A DNA stretch of 64,000 bases from Stromatinia cepivora (Eukaryota > Ascomycota > Leotiomycetes > Helotiales > Sclerotiniaceae), in the NCBI GenBank assembly GCA_014898415.1, contig RCTD01000009.1, positions 1,364,001 to 1,428,000 on the forward strand, in the 5' to 3' direction. Under the pieces are notes generated by a model, which was not told the DNA's origin, made no database searches, and saw only the letters and a list, made by a program, of their open reading frames with translations. This document shows positions 1 to 12,341 of the stretch, piece by piece. The stretch's first letter is position 1. Every line of letters starts with the position of its first letter. Both the position numbers and the translations under genes were made by a program.

Positions 1-3000
1 GGCATTCCAAGCTTACACCTGGTAAGTCATAGTGTGGCCAATTATGTTTGTTTCCAGGCTAATCTAGAACAGCTGAAGTTCAAACTTCTTTGAAGAAATC
101 ATGGACAGTTTTGACCCCCGCATCGCGTGAATATTGGGAATCGAAGGCTCCTAAGCATCCAAATAATACACCTACGCCGGTCAATCCTTCTGCGCCGAAT
201 AACCTCTTAGGTTACGAATCCTTCGCTGAATTCCATCGTGCAAATTATGCAAGCTCAGGCGCCACACCTGGTAAAGTAGTTTACCGTCATTGACAGTTCT
301 AAACGTGCTTTAGCTAATCTCAAAGCAGCTGAAATTGAGTCTTCCTTGCGGCAAACGTGGGACAAAATGCCAATTGATACTCGGGAGTACTATTCAACAA
401 AGGATGTCCAAAAATCGAATGTCCCCGTGTCCAACCATAGCCCTTTATTGCCTGCACCTGCAGTTGATACCAAACCCTTACGTGGAAGTCTCAGTCCCTC
501 AGCCAATAGCCGCTCAACATCCATGACCCAAGATGATATTGTGATGAAACCTGATGACTATAGCTCACCATCTAAGGATGAAGATAGCAGCCCAGAACCA
601 GAAGCACAAACTTTAGAACTCGCAAAGCTTAGGCTTCAACATATCATGGAAGGCGGTTCGCCAGAAGTGCTTGAAGAGGAGGTAAAAAAAACAAATGATT
701 TCCTCCATGTTTTGAAGAACCATTTCAAAGTACCGGAAGCGGAATCACACCCAGACACAAGTCATTGGCTCCAACAAATTGGTAAGTGGTATCAATGTAT
801 CTTCCACTTAGCTAATTGGTTCGGCAGAAACTTTACAAGCTCAAGTTGTAAACACTCCCACGATTATCGGTGTCGTTGGCAATACTGGTGCAGGTAAGAG
901 TAGTGTTATTAATGCCATGCTTGATGAAGAACGCTTAGTGCCCACCAATTGGTATGCTTTCTATTCCGTCAAGGTGGTCGATGTACTTATAGATGCTTAG
1001 TATGCGCGCTTGTACTGCAGTTGTTACAGAGATGTCATGGAATTGTAGTGACGACCCGAGCAAGAAGTATAGAGCAGAGATAGAGTTTATCAAAGAATGT
1101 GACTGGGAGAAAGACCTCAAACTATCTTTGAATGAACTTATTGATGCGTCCGGCAATGTAAGTGACCGAATCTTCTCAAATAACGTTGCTAACATCTCTT
1201 CAGGTCTCAAGAGATTCTGCAAATGCAGACACTGAAGCTGGAATTGCATATGCCAAGATCAAGGCCGGTTAGTAGAATAAAACATCTCACACAGTGCGAC
1301 TTCTAAGCAGTTTATTAGTCTACCCAAATAAGACGCACGAAATGCTAGCAACTTCCACTGCGGAGGAGCTACTTGCCGAAGGCGATGTTCGCAAAGTCCT
1401 CGGAACCACCAGAACCATTGAGAAATCCTACCCTGAGCTTTTCTACAAAGAACTTCAGCGCTATGTCGACAGTAAAGAAAAGTCTACGGGTGAGAAGGGT
1501 CGACCTAGTGAGAAAAAAAAAGAGAAGAGAACCATGGAATTCTGGCCTTTGATTAAAGTCGTGAGAATCTTTGTTAAAGCCGATGCTCTCTCCACGTGAG
1601 TACTTGGGTCGTAGTTATCTGCACTTTAACAAAGCTTACTCGTGATTAGTGGGGCTGTTATTGTCGACCTACCTGGTGTTCATGACTCGAATGCTGCTCG
1701 TGCTGCTGTGGCCGCTGGCTACATGAAACAATGCACTGGTACGTACTTTTCAAGGGCCCTGGATTTGTTGTGTCTCCGTCTAATGCAATACCAGGTTTAT
1801 GGATTTGTGCCCCTATTAATCGAGCAGTCGATGATAAGGCTGCGAAATCTCTTTTGGGAGAATCGTTTAAACGCCAACTCAAGTATGATGGAGTAAGCCA
1901 ATTTGACCGCTATGTCCCCTTTGTAGATGCTAACCGGCCGATAGCAATTTTCGAGAATTACATTCATCTGCTCCAAAACTGACGATATCTCTGTCCTTGA
2001 GGCTTCAGATTCGTTGGGTCTAGAGGATGCTATGGCGGAAGATTACGCGACGATCGATCAGATCGACAAGCAACTTGATGAATTGAAGGCGAAAATTGCA
2101 GATCTTAAGGAAAGCATCGCTGTCTATAGTGGAGTTTACAATGATGCAGATGAGAGTCTAGATATTTGGGATGATTTGAGGCGAGATATAGATGCTGGTG
2201 AGGCCGTTTATGCCCCGAAGGCTAAGCCTGGAAAGTCTCCCAAGCGAAAGCGTTCTCCTTCCTCGAGGAAATCGCGCAAGAAGATGAAGATATCCGAAGA
2301 CGAAGATGATGATGAAGACCAGGAAGATGAAGAAGAAGTTTCCGATGATGAAACTGAAGCTGAGGAAGAAGACCTCGACAAAGGCGACCCTTTAACAATT
2401 GAAGACATTGAACAAAAGATTGATGAGCTCAAAGACACTAAAAAGCAAGCTAGGAAAGAGAAGGTCGCCTTGGAACTGGAGATCAAAGATGTCAAAAAAC
2501 AATCAAAAGAATTCGACCAGAAAAGAAAGGAAATCGACACCAGAATGCGCGCCATTTGTATTGACGGTCGCAACAAGTATTCAAAAGGCGCTATTCAACA
2601 AGACTTTGCTACTGGTATCAAAGAACTTGATATGGAAAACGCCGAAGAGGAAGATGCTGAGAATTTCAACCCGGATGAAGACATAAGAGATTATGATGCC
2701 GTAGCTCGGAGTCTTCCTGTGTTTTGCGTTAGTAGCAGAGCTTACCAGCAGCTGAATGGAAGATTGCGGAAGGATGCCAAGATTCCAGGTTTCCGCAATG
2801 TCCAGGAAACCGAGGTATGTTATGATTATTGACATGTTGGAACTTACCCACAACTGATAATGTTTTAGATTCCACAATTACAAGCACATTGCAAAAAGCT
2901 TACGGAAGCTGGTCGAAGTGCTACCTGTCGTCGATTCCTCAATGCTCTTCTTCAGCTTGTGTTATCCTTGTCCTTATGGTCAAACAACGATGGAACTAAT

Positions 3001-4451
3001 ATCAATCTTTCAGATTCACAAAAAATCGCCCAGGCTAGCTGGCTTCAGAAAAAATTAAAAGATTTGGAGGAAAGCCTCGATAAGGCAGTGGGAAGTTGTG
3101 TTGCTGACATGAAAGACGCTTTGACCGAGAATATTTTTGAGAAATTCAACGAGGCCATTCCATTGGCTGCGGAACAGGCACCTAGCATTGCTGCGAGATG
3201 GGGTGCTCCTGTCAACAAGATCGATCGTGCAGCTGGTGGTTTACATTTTCAGACATATAGAGGTAAGTTTTTCCACATGAATACTATCACCGTACTAACC
3301 GAACCAGCTACCATTCGTAGAGATGGTGTTTATGGAAATAAGAATGGTAATCTTCGAACTTAGCTTTGCATACAATTCACAACTGACGATTTTAGGTGCG
3401 TATAATTTCAACAGCGATTTGACGGAGCCAATTATGAAACACCTGGCAAGTCATTGGGAAAATAATTTCTCTAGGAGACTTCCTTCCGTGCTTCGAAGTT
3501 TCACCACAAAAACCAATTTGATTCTAAAGAATTTCCATCAGGCGGTTGAGAGTAGAAGCCGCAAAAATGGTGCAGGAATCGCTGGCTTGGCAATGTTGTC
3601 TCAACAACTTCGAACCTATGAAGCAACTTTCTCAATCCTAAACATGGAGATGGTCGAAGCTATTAACAATCTTCAACGTGATGCCAATCGAGAATTTGTT
3701 CCAGTAATAGCTCAGAACTTGGCCTCATCATATCGACATTGTGCTGGTGAAAGCGGTAAGTCTTACTTTCACTTCGCCGTTAATTTTGGTGCTAAGATCA
3801 GTGCTAGGAGTTGGCACATATATGCGCATGAAAGACCATTTGGGCAACCAGATTGACCAAAAACGAAACTCCATGTTCAACGAAAGTTGCGATGAAGTCA
3901 AAACCAGACTCAATAAGATGTGTCGACAAGTTGAAGGAAGTATGAACAACAAGACCGACGAGGTCTTTCTGCTCATGCGCAGAGATTACTTGCAAGTTCT
4001 TAATGGTACTCAGGTAAGCGGTGAAGTAATGCCTAAATGGGAACGTCATATGAGATCGGAAGTTGCTCGCGCACTGGCCACATATGAGAAAGATGAAGCG
4101 GAGAAGATTTCTACTGGTGTGAAGGATGAAGAAGCTGAAGAAGATGAGATTATGAAGGATACTGAAGCCGAAGATTTTGATAGCGACAAGAAGGATGAAT
4201 CTGCGGAAGCTAGCGCAGTTCAGGATAATGAAGTTGAAGTTGATGCCATGAGAATGGACGAAGCAAAGGCTCCTACTGTCAAGAGCGAGCAATACACGGA
4301 TGATCGGACTGATGACAATAAAGAACCTGAAACGCGTGGAACAGACACCAACGCCAAATCATCTGTAATGGACGTCGATGGTCCAGCTACCGACGCCTCG
4401 CCCACCGATTCTCCCTCAACCGATGTTCCATCAACCGAAGCTGTTGCCTAG
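1..4451 (+). CDS. HMG-box-like repeats fused to SLIP-GC/dynamin-type GTPase (5' end outside window)
   Basis: Fourteen exons were joined by hand: 1-21, 73-270, 329-781, 828-951, 1001-1157, 1204-1267, 1319-1595, 1650-1738, 1795-1892, 1945-2814, 2869-3262, 3308-3346, 3396-3755, 3808-4451, giving about 1261 visible residues; the start lies left of the window. The first exons encode an incomplete and then a fuller HMG-box-like repeat (pattern TPAE...SL..W..L....REYW/Y). A large GTPase domain follows: G1 GNTGAGKSS (about nt 870-905), G3 DLPG (about 1665), and a G4-like SKTD (about 1975). Next come a coiled-coil and acidic region with a basic KRKRSPSSRKSRKK-type patch (2230-2290), a helical region, and an acidic/Ser-Thr-Pro tail. 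The GTPase resembles nuclear GTPase SLIP-GC of the dynamin superfamily; nuclear location is inferred from that similarity, the basic patch and the HMG-like repeats. Some splice choices could be off by a few bases. Confidence 0.85.
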
Positions 4452-5149
4452 ACAACCGTCATGTCGGTTCTGCTGCTCATTAAAGCATCATCTACATTCT
4501 ATTTTTGTAAGATAGTCGCTTCATTTCCTCATTCCTAGGGCGGTGTTTACGGATATTGCGACAATTCAGAATAATCCGTTCTAGCACTGATCTTTGCTTT
4601 TTGACGTGGGGTTATTTTGGTGTAACAGGTAGACAAAGGCTGGGATGTGTTGATCAGGATGTACTCAATTTGCTTTGATTGAAACGAGACAGTGCCTGGG
4701 ATTGCTGGGGGATTGCTAATCAAAATGATTGGTATTGTGAGTAGTTGCAAAGTATCTAGGAAAAACTGAGCTAGTGTATGATCAGAAATTCAACACGTCC
4801 AAGTATTTGTGGTTGGTTTGTGTGATATGGTATAAGGTTTGTCATGAGGGGTATTCTGATGAAGAAGGAGCGAAGCCATTCTTTCACTCAGTCGACGCCC
4901 AATCCTGACCACAAGCAACAAGTAGAGTAAGGGCAAATGATGTTCATCAGAGGTAGGCTGTTTCCTGTATTTTCAATTTTTTGGGGCAACAAACTGCATT
5001 CATTACCATTCATCACTTTACCTCATCCTTGTAAAATCATTACGCTCGTTCAAAAATCACGAATATTTGCATGCTCTGCATAGCTGTTCCCATTCTTACA
5101 GTCATTATTACATAAATCATATTAGCAACAAAAGAAATATCAGATCAAT
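4452..5149. other. Intergenic region between two + strand genes
   Basis: The stretch holds the 3' flank of the GTPase gene and the promoter of the next gene. It has no convincing ORF, tRNA or repeat. The short minus ORF at 4547-4750 has no recognisable features. Confidence 0.6.
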
Positions 5150-8100
5150 ATGCCTATTCTATCTAGCCCAGCTCAAACATCCATTAACCAATGTATTCCA
5201 TCTTTGAAGACAAAATTATCAGAGATCATCGTCCATCTGACATTCATCCCTCCATTTGCCTTGAAAGAAAACGATATTCAACATTCAATCGACAGATTAT
5301 TAAACAAAATAGACCAAGCCAGGCACTCCAATGCAAGTATTGAAGAATCGATATCCGCCTCACTGAAGATAGTGGCAAGGATACGCAAACTTCCTCCATG
5401 GAAATTTATCAACATCGAGCTAAAGTTCGAAGGTTCGGAAAATGTGCCAACAGTCGACGAAACCTTGAAAAGTATTTTGGAAGAATTTGCCAGTGACCTT
5501 GGGATTATTAAAGGTTGCCCTGTTTCTGTCCGTACTTCTCGGTTTATACCGGATGGTAGCTCTCGGGTTCGTGGTTTGTTTGATGTAAGTTTTTCCTTTG
5601 GCGGAGATGTCACATCAATGAAATTACGACCGGTATACCCTGCATCTGGGGATCCATACTAATGCTGCGTTGGTAGAACGATGAACTACTCCATTACATC
5701 CCTAGCCCTTGCACGCTCAACTTGTGTTTGTCTCGACAACTAGACTATGCAAAAAAGTCAAATCCGAATGCCGTTTCATGGAGAAGCACGGAGGCAGAGA
5801 TTGCACGACTAATTTCAATCGGTCTTGACCTAAGTGGTGTTAAGCTACGTGAGGATCTGCATCAATCATCATCATCCGAGCAAATATCCAAGTCGGGTTC
5901 AGCATCTGATGATAGCTCCAAGTTTGACAGTCAGAGCTCAGCGTCATTCGATCTCCAATCAAATCTTACTGAACTATCAGAAGTCTTCCATAAACAAGCT
6001 AGAAATACGGCAGATGCCAACGAAGCCGTAACTGTAAATTCCACTGATGTTTCTGAGGACGGTGGCGTACCATTAAATCTAGAAAATGCCCTGGCTCGCA
6101 TGGAGGTGGTTGAAAATTGGGTTGAGCAGGTTGAACTTGAACGACAAGATACTGAAGTTAAAGAGAGACTGTATCCATACTCCTTGCAAGAGGAAAATTG
6201 TGGTTCAATCTTTGAATGGCCGTGGGTTCAAACTGAGCTACATGGAGCCTGGCAACGGCCTCTCCTTGTGCAAAGCTCTACTCTGGAAGCTAGCTCTGAG
6301 TCAGACATCGAAAAGACAGCTTCTTTCGTTCTAGGATCCACTTCATCAGATAGAACGGAGGATAATAGGGAGACAAAAATGGAGCGGTCAACTTCAACCA
6401 GTATCGAAAATCCTTGTGGTGCTTTGCACGAAGCTTGGCAAGTGAACCTACCTAAGGAAAAGTTTGATTCGAGCTGTATCCCTAAAAACGAAGTAGACAT
6501 CAAACAACCAACGTCATCCGTTTTAAAATGTCTTCCTACTCATCTGCGCGGGGGTTGTTTAGAAGTCAAGAAGCGTTACAGACATTGCTTAAAAAGAATC
6601 ATGAAGAGAAACCTACATGATCATTCCCATCGCGACATAGATCTTGGTTATGGTGGATCTCACTTTTCTGCGGAACCGTTTCCTAAGTATGATCCAGCTG
6701 TGGATTTAATGTATCTATATGAGACAAACGGCATTTATCGTGTTGATACATATGTCAGCCCGAAGATGGTCAGAAAAAGACGCGAGATGCTGAATAAAGC
6801 CATAGTGCTAGTATTGGGGAAGGCAATTTACAACATCCGATGTTATAACTTCGGTGCCGGATCAAATGTCCAGCTTATTTCTGGACAATCAATCCATAGC
6901 ATTCGCCGCAATAGTTCCAGTATCGAATCTAATCCGGGGTATCATTGCCATGCCATGAGGCAGCTTGATGTCAAGCTTGATCCTGGACATTCAAATCTCG
7001 GCACTGAATCAAGTTATATGCGCCTGAGAGGAGGGATCGGAGATGCAAATGAACATAACCCGAACCCGATCAATACAACATCAGCACCATCAAGGCGTAC
7101 TCGCAAACGCGACAAATTTCGTGCTATGGTAAGGAATCCCCTGAAATTCATACTAGGGAAGTTTTTTTGCAAGAAACAAACACAAACCGCAGAGGTTGGA
7201 GATGACGATGAGCACGAAGAGGGTAACAGCCGTGAAAACCCGGAAGAGAAATTTAAGGAAGAAGTGGGAGAGAAGGGCAAATCGCGTGGCAGACTTTCAA
7301 AACAGGATGGATATCAGAGGGCATTGAATAACTATCATCTGCTTGTGGAGCAAGTAATTGAGTTAAAAATGAAGTTGCGCGAGATTGAAGAGATTCTTCC
7401 CGACGACTGCGCCGAAGTGCAGCAATACGGAGGTATCGCCAGAGACACGACAGCGCTGAATAACTTTGATCAGAGAATGATGGAGATCGATCGAAAAAAA
7501 GAGGGGCCCTTCGATGCAAAGAGCAGCCTCAAGTTGATAAACCGTGCCTGTAAGGAGGCAAATGTTGTAAAGGGAATCCTTCGTAGAAGAAGAGATCTAG
7601 CACGAATTGCTTGGAGAAATTTGCCTTATGTCCATTCTGAATCAACCATTACCCTATTGCGTGGAGGGGCAGGACCACCTAAGAAATTCAAGCGAAGGTG
7701 TAAGATGGGTACACAGGAATTCAATAAACTTCAGACGGAGAATGAGCCAATAGCAGGACCTGCTCCAGCTCCTACGCAAACGGTCGAACCTCCGACTCCT
7801 ACACATACAGTCGAATCTCCGACTCAACGCCCAGCACTTCAAACTCACCAACAACATGATTCAATAGACAGTGGTGTTGGTGGGTTAGAGAACACGGAAA
7901 GCCAACAAAAAGATGAACCTGCACAAAATGAAAATCCTGTTCAGGTCGATGAGTCTTCAGAACCTCAAACCCAAGTCATAGTAGAGGTTATAGAGGTTGC
8001 AGAGAGCTCAGGTGATTCAGACAACGTTGAGCAGTCTAAAAATACCGAAAATTCAGATAATATCGAGAAGTTAAACAATGCCGACGAGTCAAATAGTGTC

Positions 8101-9321
8101 GAGGATTCAGACGATTTCGAGGAGTTAAAGAGTTTCGAGGGGTCAAGCAGTGTCAACGAGGCTGGCAATGCAGAAAGTTCAGAGCCTGAAGAGCCCGAAA
8201 GGTTTGCCAGACAACGACTTGAAAGGGCACGGGAACAACTTGAGAGGCAAGCGGAATTAAAAGACGACATTGAGGATGTATCAGCCAAATTTTATGAACT
8301 CGTAAAGGAGATTGCATTCAAACGCCTGGCTATCATAGAAGGGGACCCGCTTTCAAAGGCCGATTTTGAAACGCGGGTTACCGACGACGACGTGTCCGAT
8401 ATAACCAGATATATAAAGTATAAATGGGACATGTCACGTATACTTGATGATACAACGTTTTATCCCTATCAAGTCACACGTGCAAAGAATTGTGCTATAG
8501 GGGCAAGGCGCGTGAAGGATATATTTGATAATTGGTACGTCAGAGTGGTTCAGCGGCAGGAAAGATCTGTGTTTGATCCAGTTACAAGAACAAGGGGTGT
8601 AGGGATCCTGGACAATTGGAACTACATCACACCTTTATCGGAGACTTTGTCTAGCTCTAGGCTAAGTAGAAAGCCCTCAGTAGAGGCGGCTCCCCTTCCA
8701 GCTCCACAGTCTGACTCCGTGGTTGAAGAGCGTGGTGAATCTTCGAGCAGCGCTCCTCTCCCGTTCCGACGAGCTTACCCCGTGGTTGAAGAACGTGGTG
8801 AATCTTCTAGGAGCAGCGCTCCTGTTGACGATTGGGAAATCACAGCACAGATACACGAATTGCAGGTCAAGAACGGGATTGAGGTGACTAATGCCTCTAG
8901 GCGTAGTTCAAGGGATCATAACAGCAATGAGCGTGATGCAAAAATCACCCCTTTGAGCGAGAAAGTCGAGGAGGAAGAATATCAGCTGCAGCTTCCGGAA
9001 GAATGTATAGAAACGCTTACAGTTCTGGGAGCCACGCGCGCTGAAGCTGTTAATATATTGATGCATACTAAGGGGGATGTTCAACGTGCGGCTAATATTT
9101 TCTACGAGGAAGACCCCTTGGTGAATGATGACGCATATGATTTGCTATCGAATGCGGAAAATGATATAAATGGAGTTATAGCATTGACGGGAGTCTCGCC
9201 CCGCGAAGCTTTTATAGCATTGTTGGTTTCGGGGAATGATGTTGAAAAGGCTGTTGTTCGTTTATCAGCTGTTTCTACTTATGGCAGGGATGGCAGGGAT
9301 GGCAGGGATGGCAGGGGGTGA
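5150..9321 (+). CDS. Large UBA-domain protein with three LRGG motifs, function unknown
   Basis: Two exons, 5150-5584 and 5677-9321, are joined across a 92-nt intron with a CATACTAATG branch region, giving 1359 residues. Start is the ATG at 5150 because no in-frame upstream Met is evident. Visible parts: an N-terminal alpha/beta-like segment (first 145 residues), Ser-rich linkers, basic stretches, three LRGG tetrapeptides at 6544-6555, 7024-7035 and 7657-7668 (the second reads MRLRGG, like a ubiquitin tail), an acidic degenerate repeat rich in SDN/VE (about 8010-8190), a duplicated VVEERGESS segment (about 8720-8815), and two C-terminal three-helix UBA-like units (about 8992-9117 and 9130-9270). 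The end is a GRD tripeptide repeat. UBA domains normally bind ubiquitin, so a role in ubiquitin signalling is possible but inferred. I do not recognise an orthologue. Confidence 0.8.
9281..9318 (+). repeat. 9-bp tandem repeat at the 3' end of the UBA gene
   Basis: About four copies of ATGGCAGGG encode GRD repeats just before the stop codon. Copy-number changes would keep the frame. Confidence 0.9.
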
Positions 9322-9731
9322 TGAGGATGGTAAGGCGAGTGATGATGGTAAGGTGGTCAGTGGTAAAGGAAAGGAAATAGCATAATATTTTTGCGGATCA
9401 GCGAATTATTATGTAAATAGCGGTTTAGGAAATATTATCAGCGTGAAAGATTTACGATTTCCCCGTATCTAATGGATCTAACCTACAGTCTAGGAATGGA
9501 TAATTCTCGATTTTTGAATTTATTTGGAAGATTGGAGTAAGCGGGTCTAGACATTGAGGTTGAATTTGAACAAGCCTAGGTCTAGTCTGCTAGCCCGGAC
9601 TATTGGACACCTTGCTTTCTCCATGACTTCAAGGCAGAGAAGAGGAACTACTATTCCCTATATTACTGCCACAATGAGCAATGCCAGCTTCCCAACATTA
9701 GCGCCAACTTTCTTCTGACTAAAGCACTCTT
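9322..9731. other. Convergent intergenic region
   Basis: This is the shared 3' flank of the UBA-domain gene (+) and the GH5 gene (-). I see no gene or structured repeat in it. Confidence 0.6.
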
Positions 9732-11203
9732 TCACTCGTCCTCAGATTTCCTCCTTCCTTCTGCAAAATCACTCAACACCTTATTCAACCCCTTCCTCCT
9801 TACACAATTTTCGAACTTCCAACTCGCAGCCAAAGCCTCCAATTCTTCCTCCCCCAGCCCCCTAAAAAGCTCCGCAAACTCATCGGCAAAACTACTCGCC
9901 ACATATGTTTGTACGACCCCTCTCAAAAGTTGTCTCTGAACACCCCACGGCGTGGGATATTGTTCTTTTGCTTTGGGGGCATTATCTTCTATCCATTTTA
10001 TCAATGGATCTAGTGCATTATTCAACGATTCCGAGGCTGGAGATCCCCAGGCATCAAGTTGGAGTGCGCGTTTCTTTTGTAGGAAGGGGTTTATGAGGGT
10101 GTGGTATGGAGAAGTGGGGGATGTGGTCACCATGCCTTGGAGTCCGAGATCTTTGTATAGCCATATGCACCAGGGGATTTGATATTTATCGTAGATTTTT
10201 AATTGAGCGCCTAGGAGAGAGTAGCGTTGGGCATTTGTTTCTGAGGCGTCTGGGTCGACTGAGGAGTCTGCGTAGACGGGGCCGAATTCGCCGTTCCAGC
10301 TCGGAACGTTGTGGTCTCTCATAAAGGTGCATTTACGTAGGAAACTGGTTTCGAGATGGGCAATTTGGGAGGGAGAATCGGTGAAGGGGGTGCCGGTGGG
10401 GAAACCCATGGAGGAGTAATCGTGGAGGGCGTAGGCGCAGTTGGGGAGGATGGTATTGAAGGATTTCCACTCCATTGCGAAGGTGTTTCCGTCGAGCCAA
10501 AGGATGTGAGAGGGGTCTATTTGACGGATTTTGGATTCAAAACGAGTGTAGAATTCTGGAAGACGGTGGTGCAATGGATCGCAGGGTTCGTTGATAGGGT
10601 TGTAGCCTGCTATCCAGGGGTTATCGCGGTAGCGGGTTGCGATTTGTGACCAGAGCCAGATGGTACGGTCTTGGTGATCTTTGTGGTCCCAAAATGAGGC
10701 ATGGTTGGATGGATTATCAGAATGCCAGTCTGGGTTTTGGGCACCAGGCACCGTGTGCATATCGAGGATTGTGTAGATTTTATGTTTGGCGCACTATTTA
10801 TATCAATATTTGTAGACATGGGGCTATGATATCTACCTACAAGTTCAATAACACGATCCAAATGCTTGAAGCCACTTTCTTTCAAAACTCTAGGATTCAT
10901 ATCATCTTCAAAATGTCGATAATTAAATGGCAAACGTAAACAATTCAATCCCAAACTAGCAAAGAATTTGGCATCATCTTCCATGAAGAAATACTCTAGG
11001 AATTTATCAAAGAAGAATTCATATTTCTCCTTGCCGAGAACTTTTAACATCGCAGCTCGATGTTGATGCTCATGACCTGGATAACCGGTTATGAAATTCT
11101 CCATATTCATCCATCCTCCCAGACCAGCTCCACGAAGTATGACTGGCTTGCCGGAGGCATCGACGATTTGCTCTTCTTTTACTCGAAGAATGCCATTAGA
11201 CAT
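9732..11203 (-). CDS. Glycoside hydrolase family 5 (glucanase/glucosidase-like), no signal peptide
   Basis: Two exons (11203-10841 and 10793-9732) are joined across a 47-nt intron, giving 474 residues. The start MSNGILRV at 11203 is typical of cytosolic fungal GH5 proteins; an in-frame Met at 11296 would add 31 residues. The chain shows the GH5 TIM-barrel marks: an N-terminal RGAGLGGW stretch, LRLPFNYRHF, ILDMHTVPGAQN, the acid/base Glu in NPINEP (about residue 190), LWLDGNTF, HDYSSMG, and the nucleophile Glu in WNGEFGP (about residue 290). It should hydrolyse a beta-glucoside or beta-glucan; exact substrate cannot be read from sequence. Without a secretion signal it probably acts on intracellular substrates. 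It is transcribed divergently from malate dehydrogenase. Confidence 0.9.
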
Positions 11204-12341
11204 GTTGGAGATAGCAGGAAAATAAGCTTTAATGGATTTATGTTGAAAAGTGTGAACGAGATTGTAGTTTCGTGCTACAAGAAAACGTTGAATCATAAAG
11301 AAAAAGAGAAATCATGAGCATCTCCCCGTGCAAATACATATATTATATATTTTGTGTCAATGAAAGTCATGAATTTTGTATTCAGGCTGATATGTGAAGT
11401 TGTAAATATTACCATTTTTCTGTACAACCCCACCTCTGGATCCCCCTGCTCTTCTAATTTATCCGGATCAGAATCAGGATTGGATCGACGACAGACTGTT
11501 CAAGCGCGCGAATCAGATCACAAACTCTCACAAAAAGGGCACTTGCTTGGATTCAACGATTAATATTTTGGTAAGAAATTAGATATTGGATGAGTGAAAT
11601 CAAATGACTGCGAATGACCGGGTAAACATAGAACGACTTCGAAACAGTATCAATATTCAAAACTTATTGGTAGAATGACTAATCTGTGGGGTAGATTGTG
11701 TTGAATAGCGAGGTTCATATGGAGTGCATTTCATACTCAATGGTGGTTTGTACAATAAGAGTTGTTTAGACGGTGGGCTAGGATAGGATAACTCGAACCA
11801 AAATTTCAAATAAGGATATACTTGACATGTGGTGAATGATGATAATGACATGTTCTCCAGCTTGAAGAACTTGACCTGAGTATAGAGAAGGCAAATCTGC
11901 TTTCAACTATGAAAGCAACTCAACCAGAGAGGAGGGGATATGAAGGCTCAGTCATTTCGATTGAATGATTATAGGAACAAAGGTCCCAAGCTTCTATAGC
12001 TGCGGCGCTCGTAGTAGAGATTGATTTCATTCATTCAATAATCTATGATCTATGATCTTAGATCTTAGATCTTAGATCTTATCCTCTGAAAATAATCAAA
12101 ATCTTCCAATTGCCGACCTCGGTCCAATTTCAACACGTGATACTTCAAAATTCTTCCTCTTCCCTATTTAAGTTTAGCTTCAACGATCGGGAACAAGCCC
12201 GGAAACTTTCCTCAGCACAAACACAGCTTGCGGTTACGAAAGATTCCTCTCCACCGAAAGTCTTTTCTGTCCCTCATCAAATATTTAATTCACACAACAC
12301 TCTTTCTTCTTTCCACCACCAACATAATATATTTTTACATC
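11204..12341. promoter_or_regulatory. Divergent promoter region of GH5 (-) and malate dehydrogenase (+)
   Basis: About 1.1 kb separates the two starts. Near the MDH start it contains a pyrimidine-rich tract (roughly 12240-12325), common before highly expressed fungal genes. No conserved ORF is seen. Confidence 0.5.
12041..12082. repeat. 7-bp tandem repeat (ATCTATG/ATCTTAG)
   Basis: Two ATCTATG and about four ATCTTAG units lie in tandem, about 260 bp upstream of the MDH start. Confidence 0.85.
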
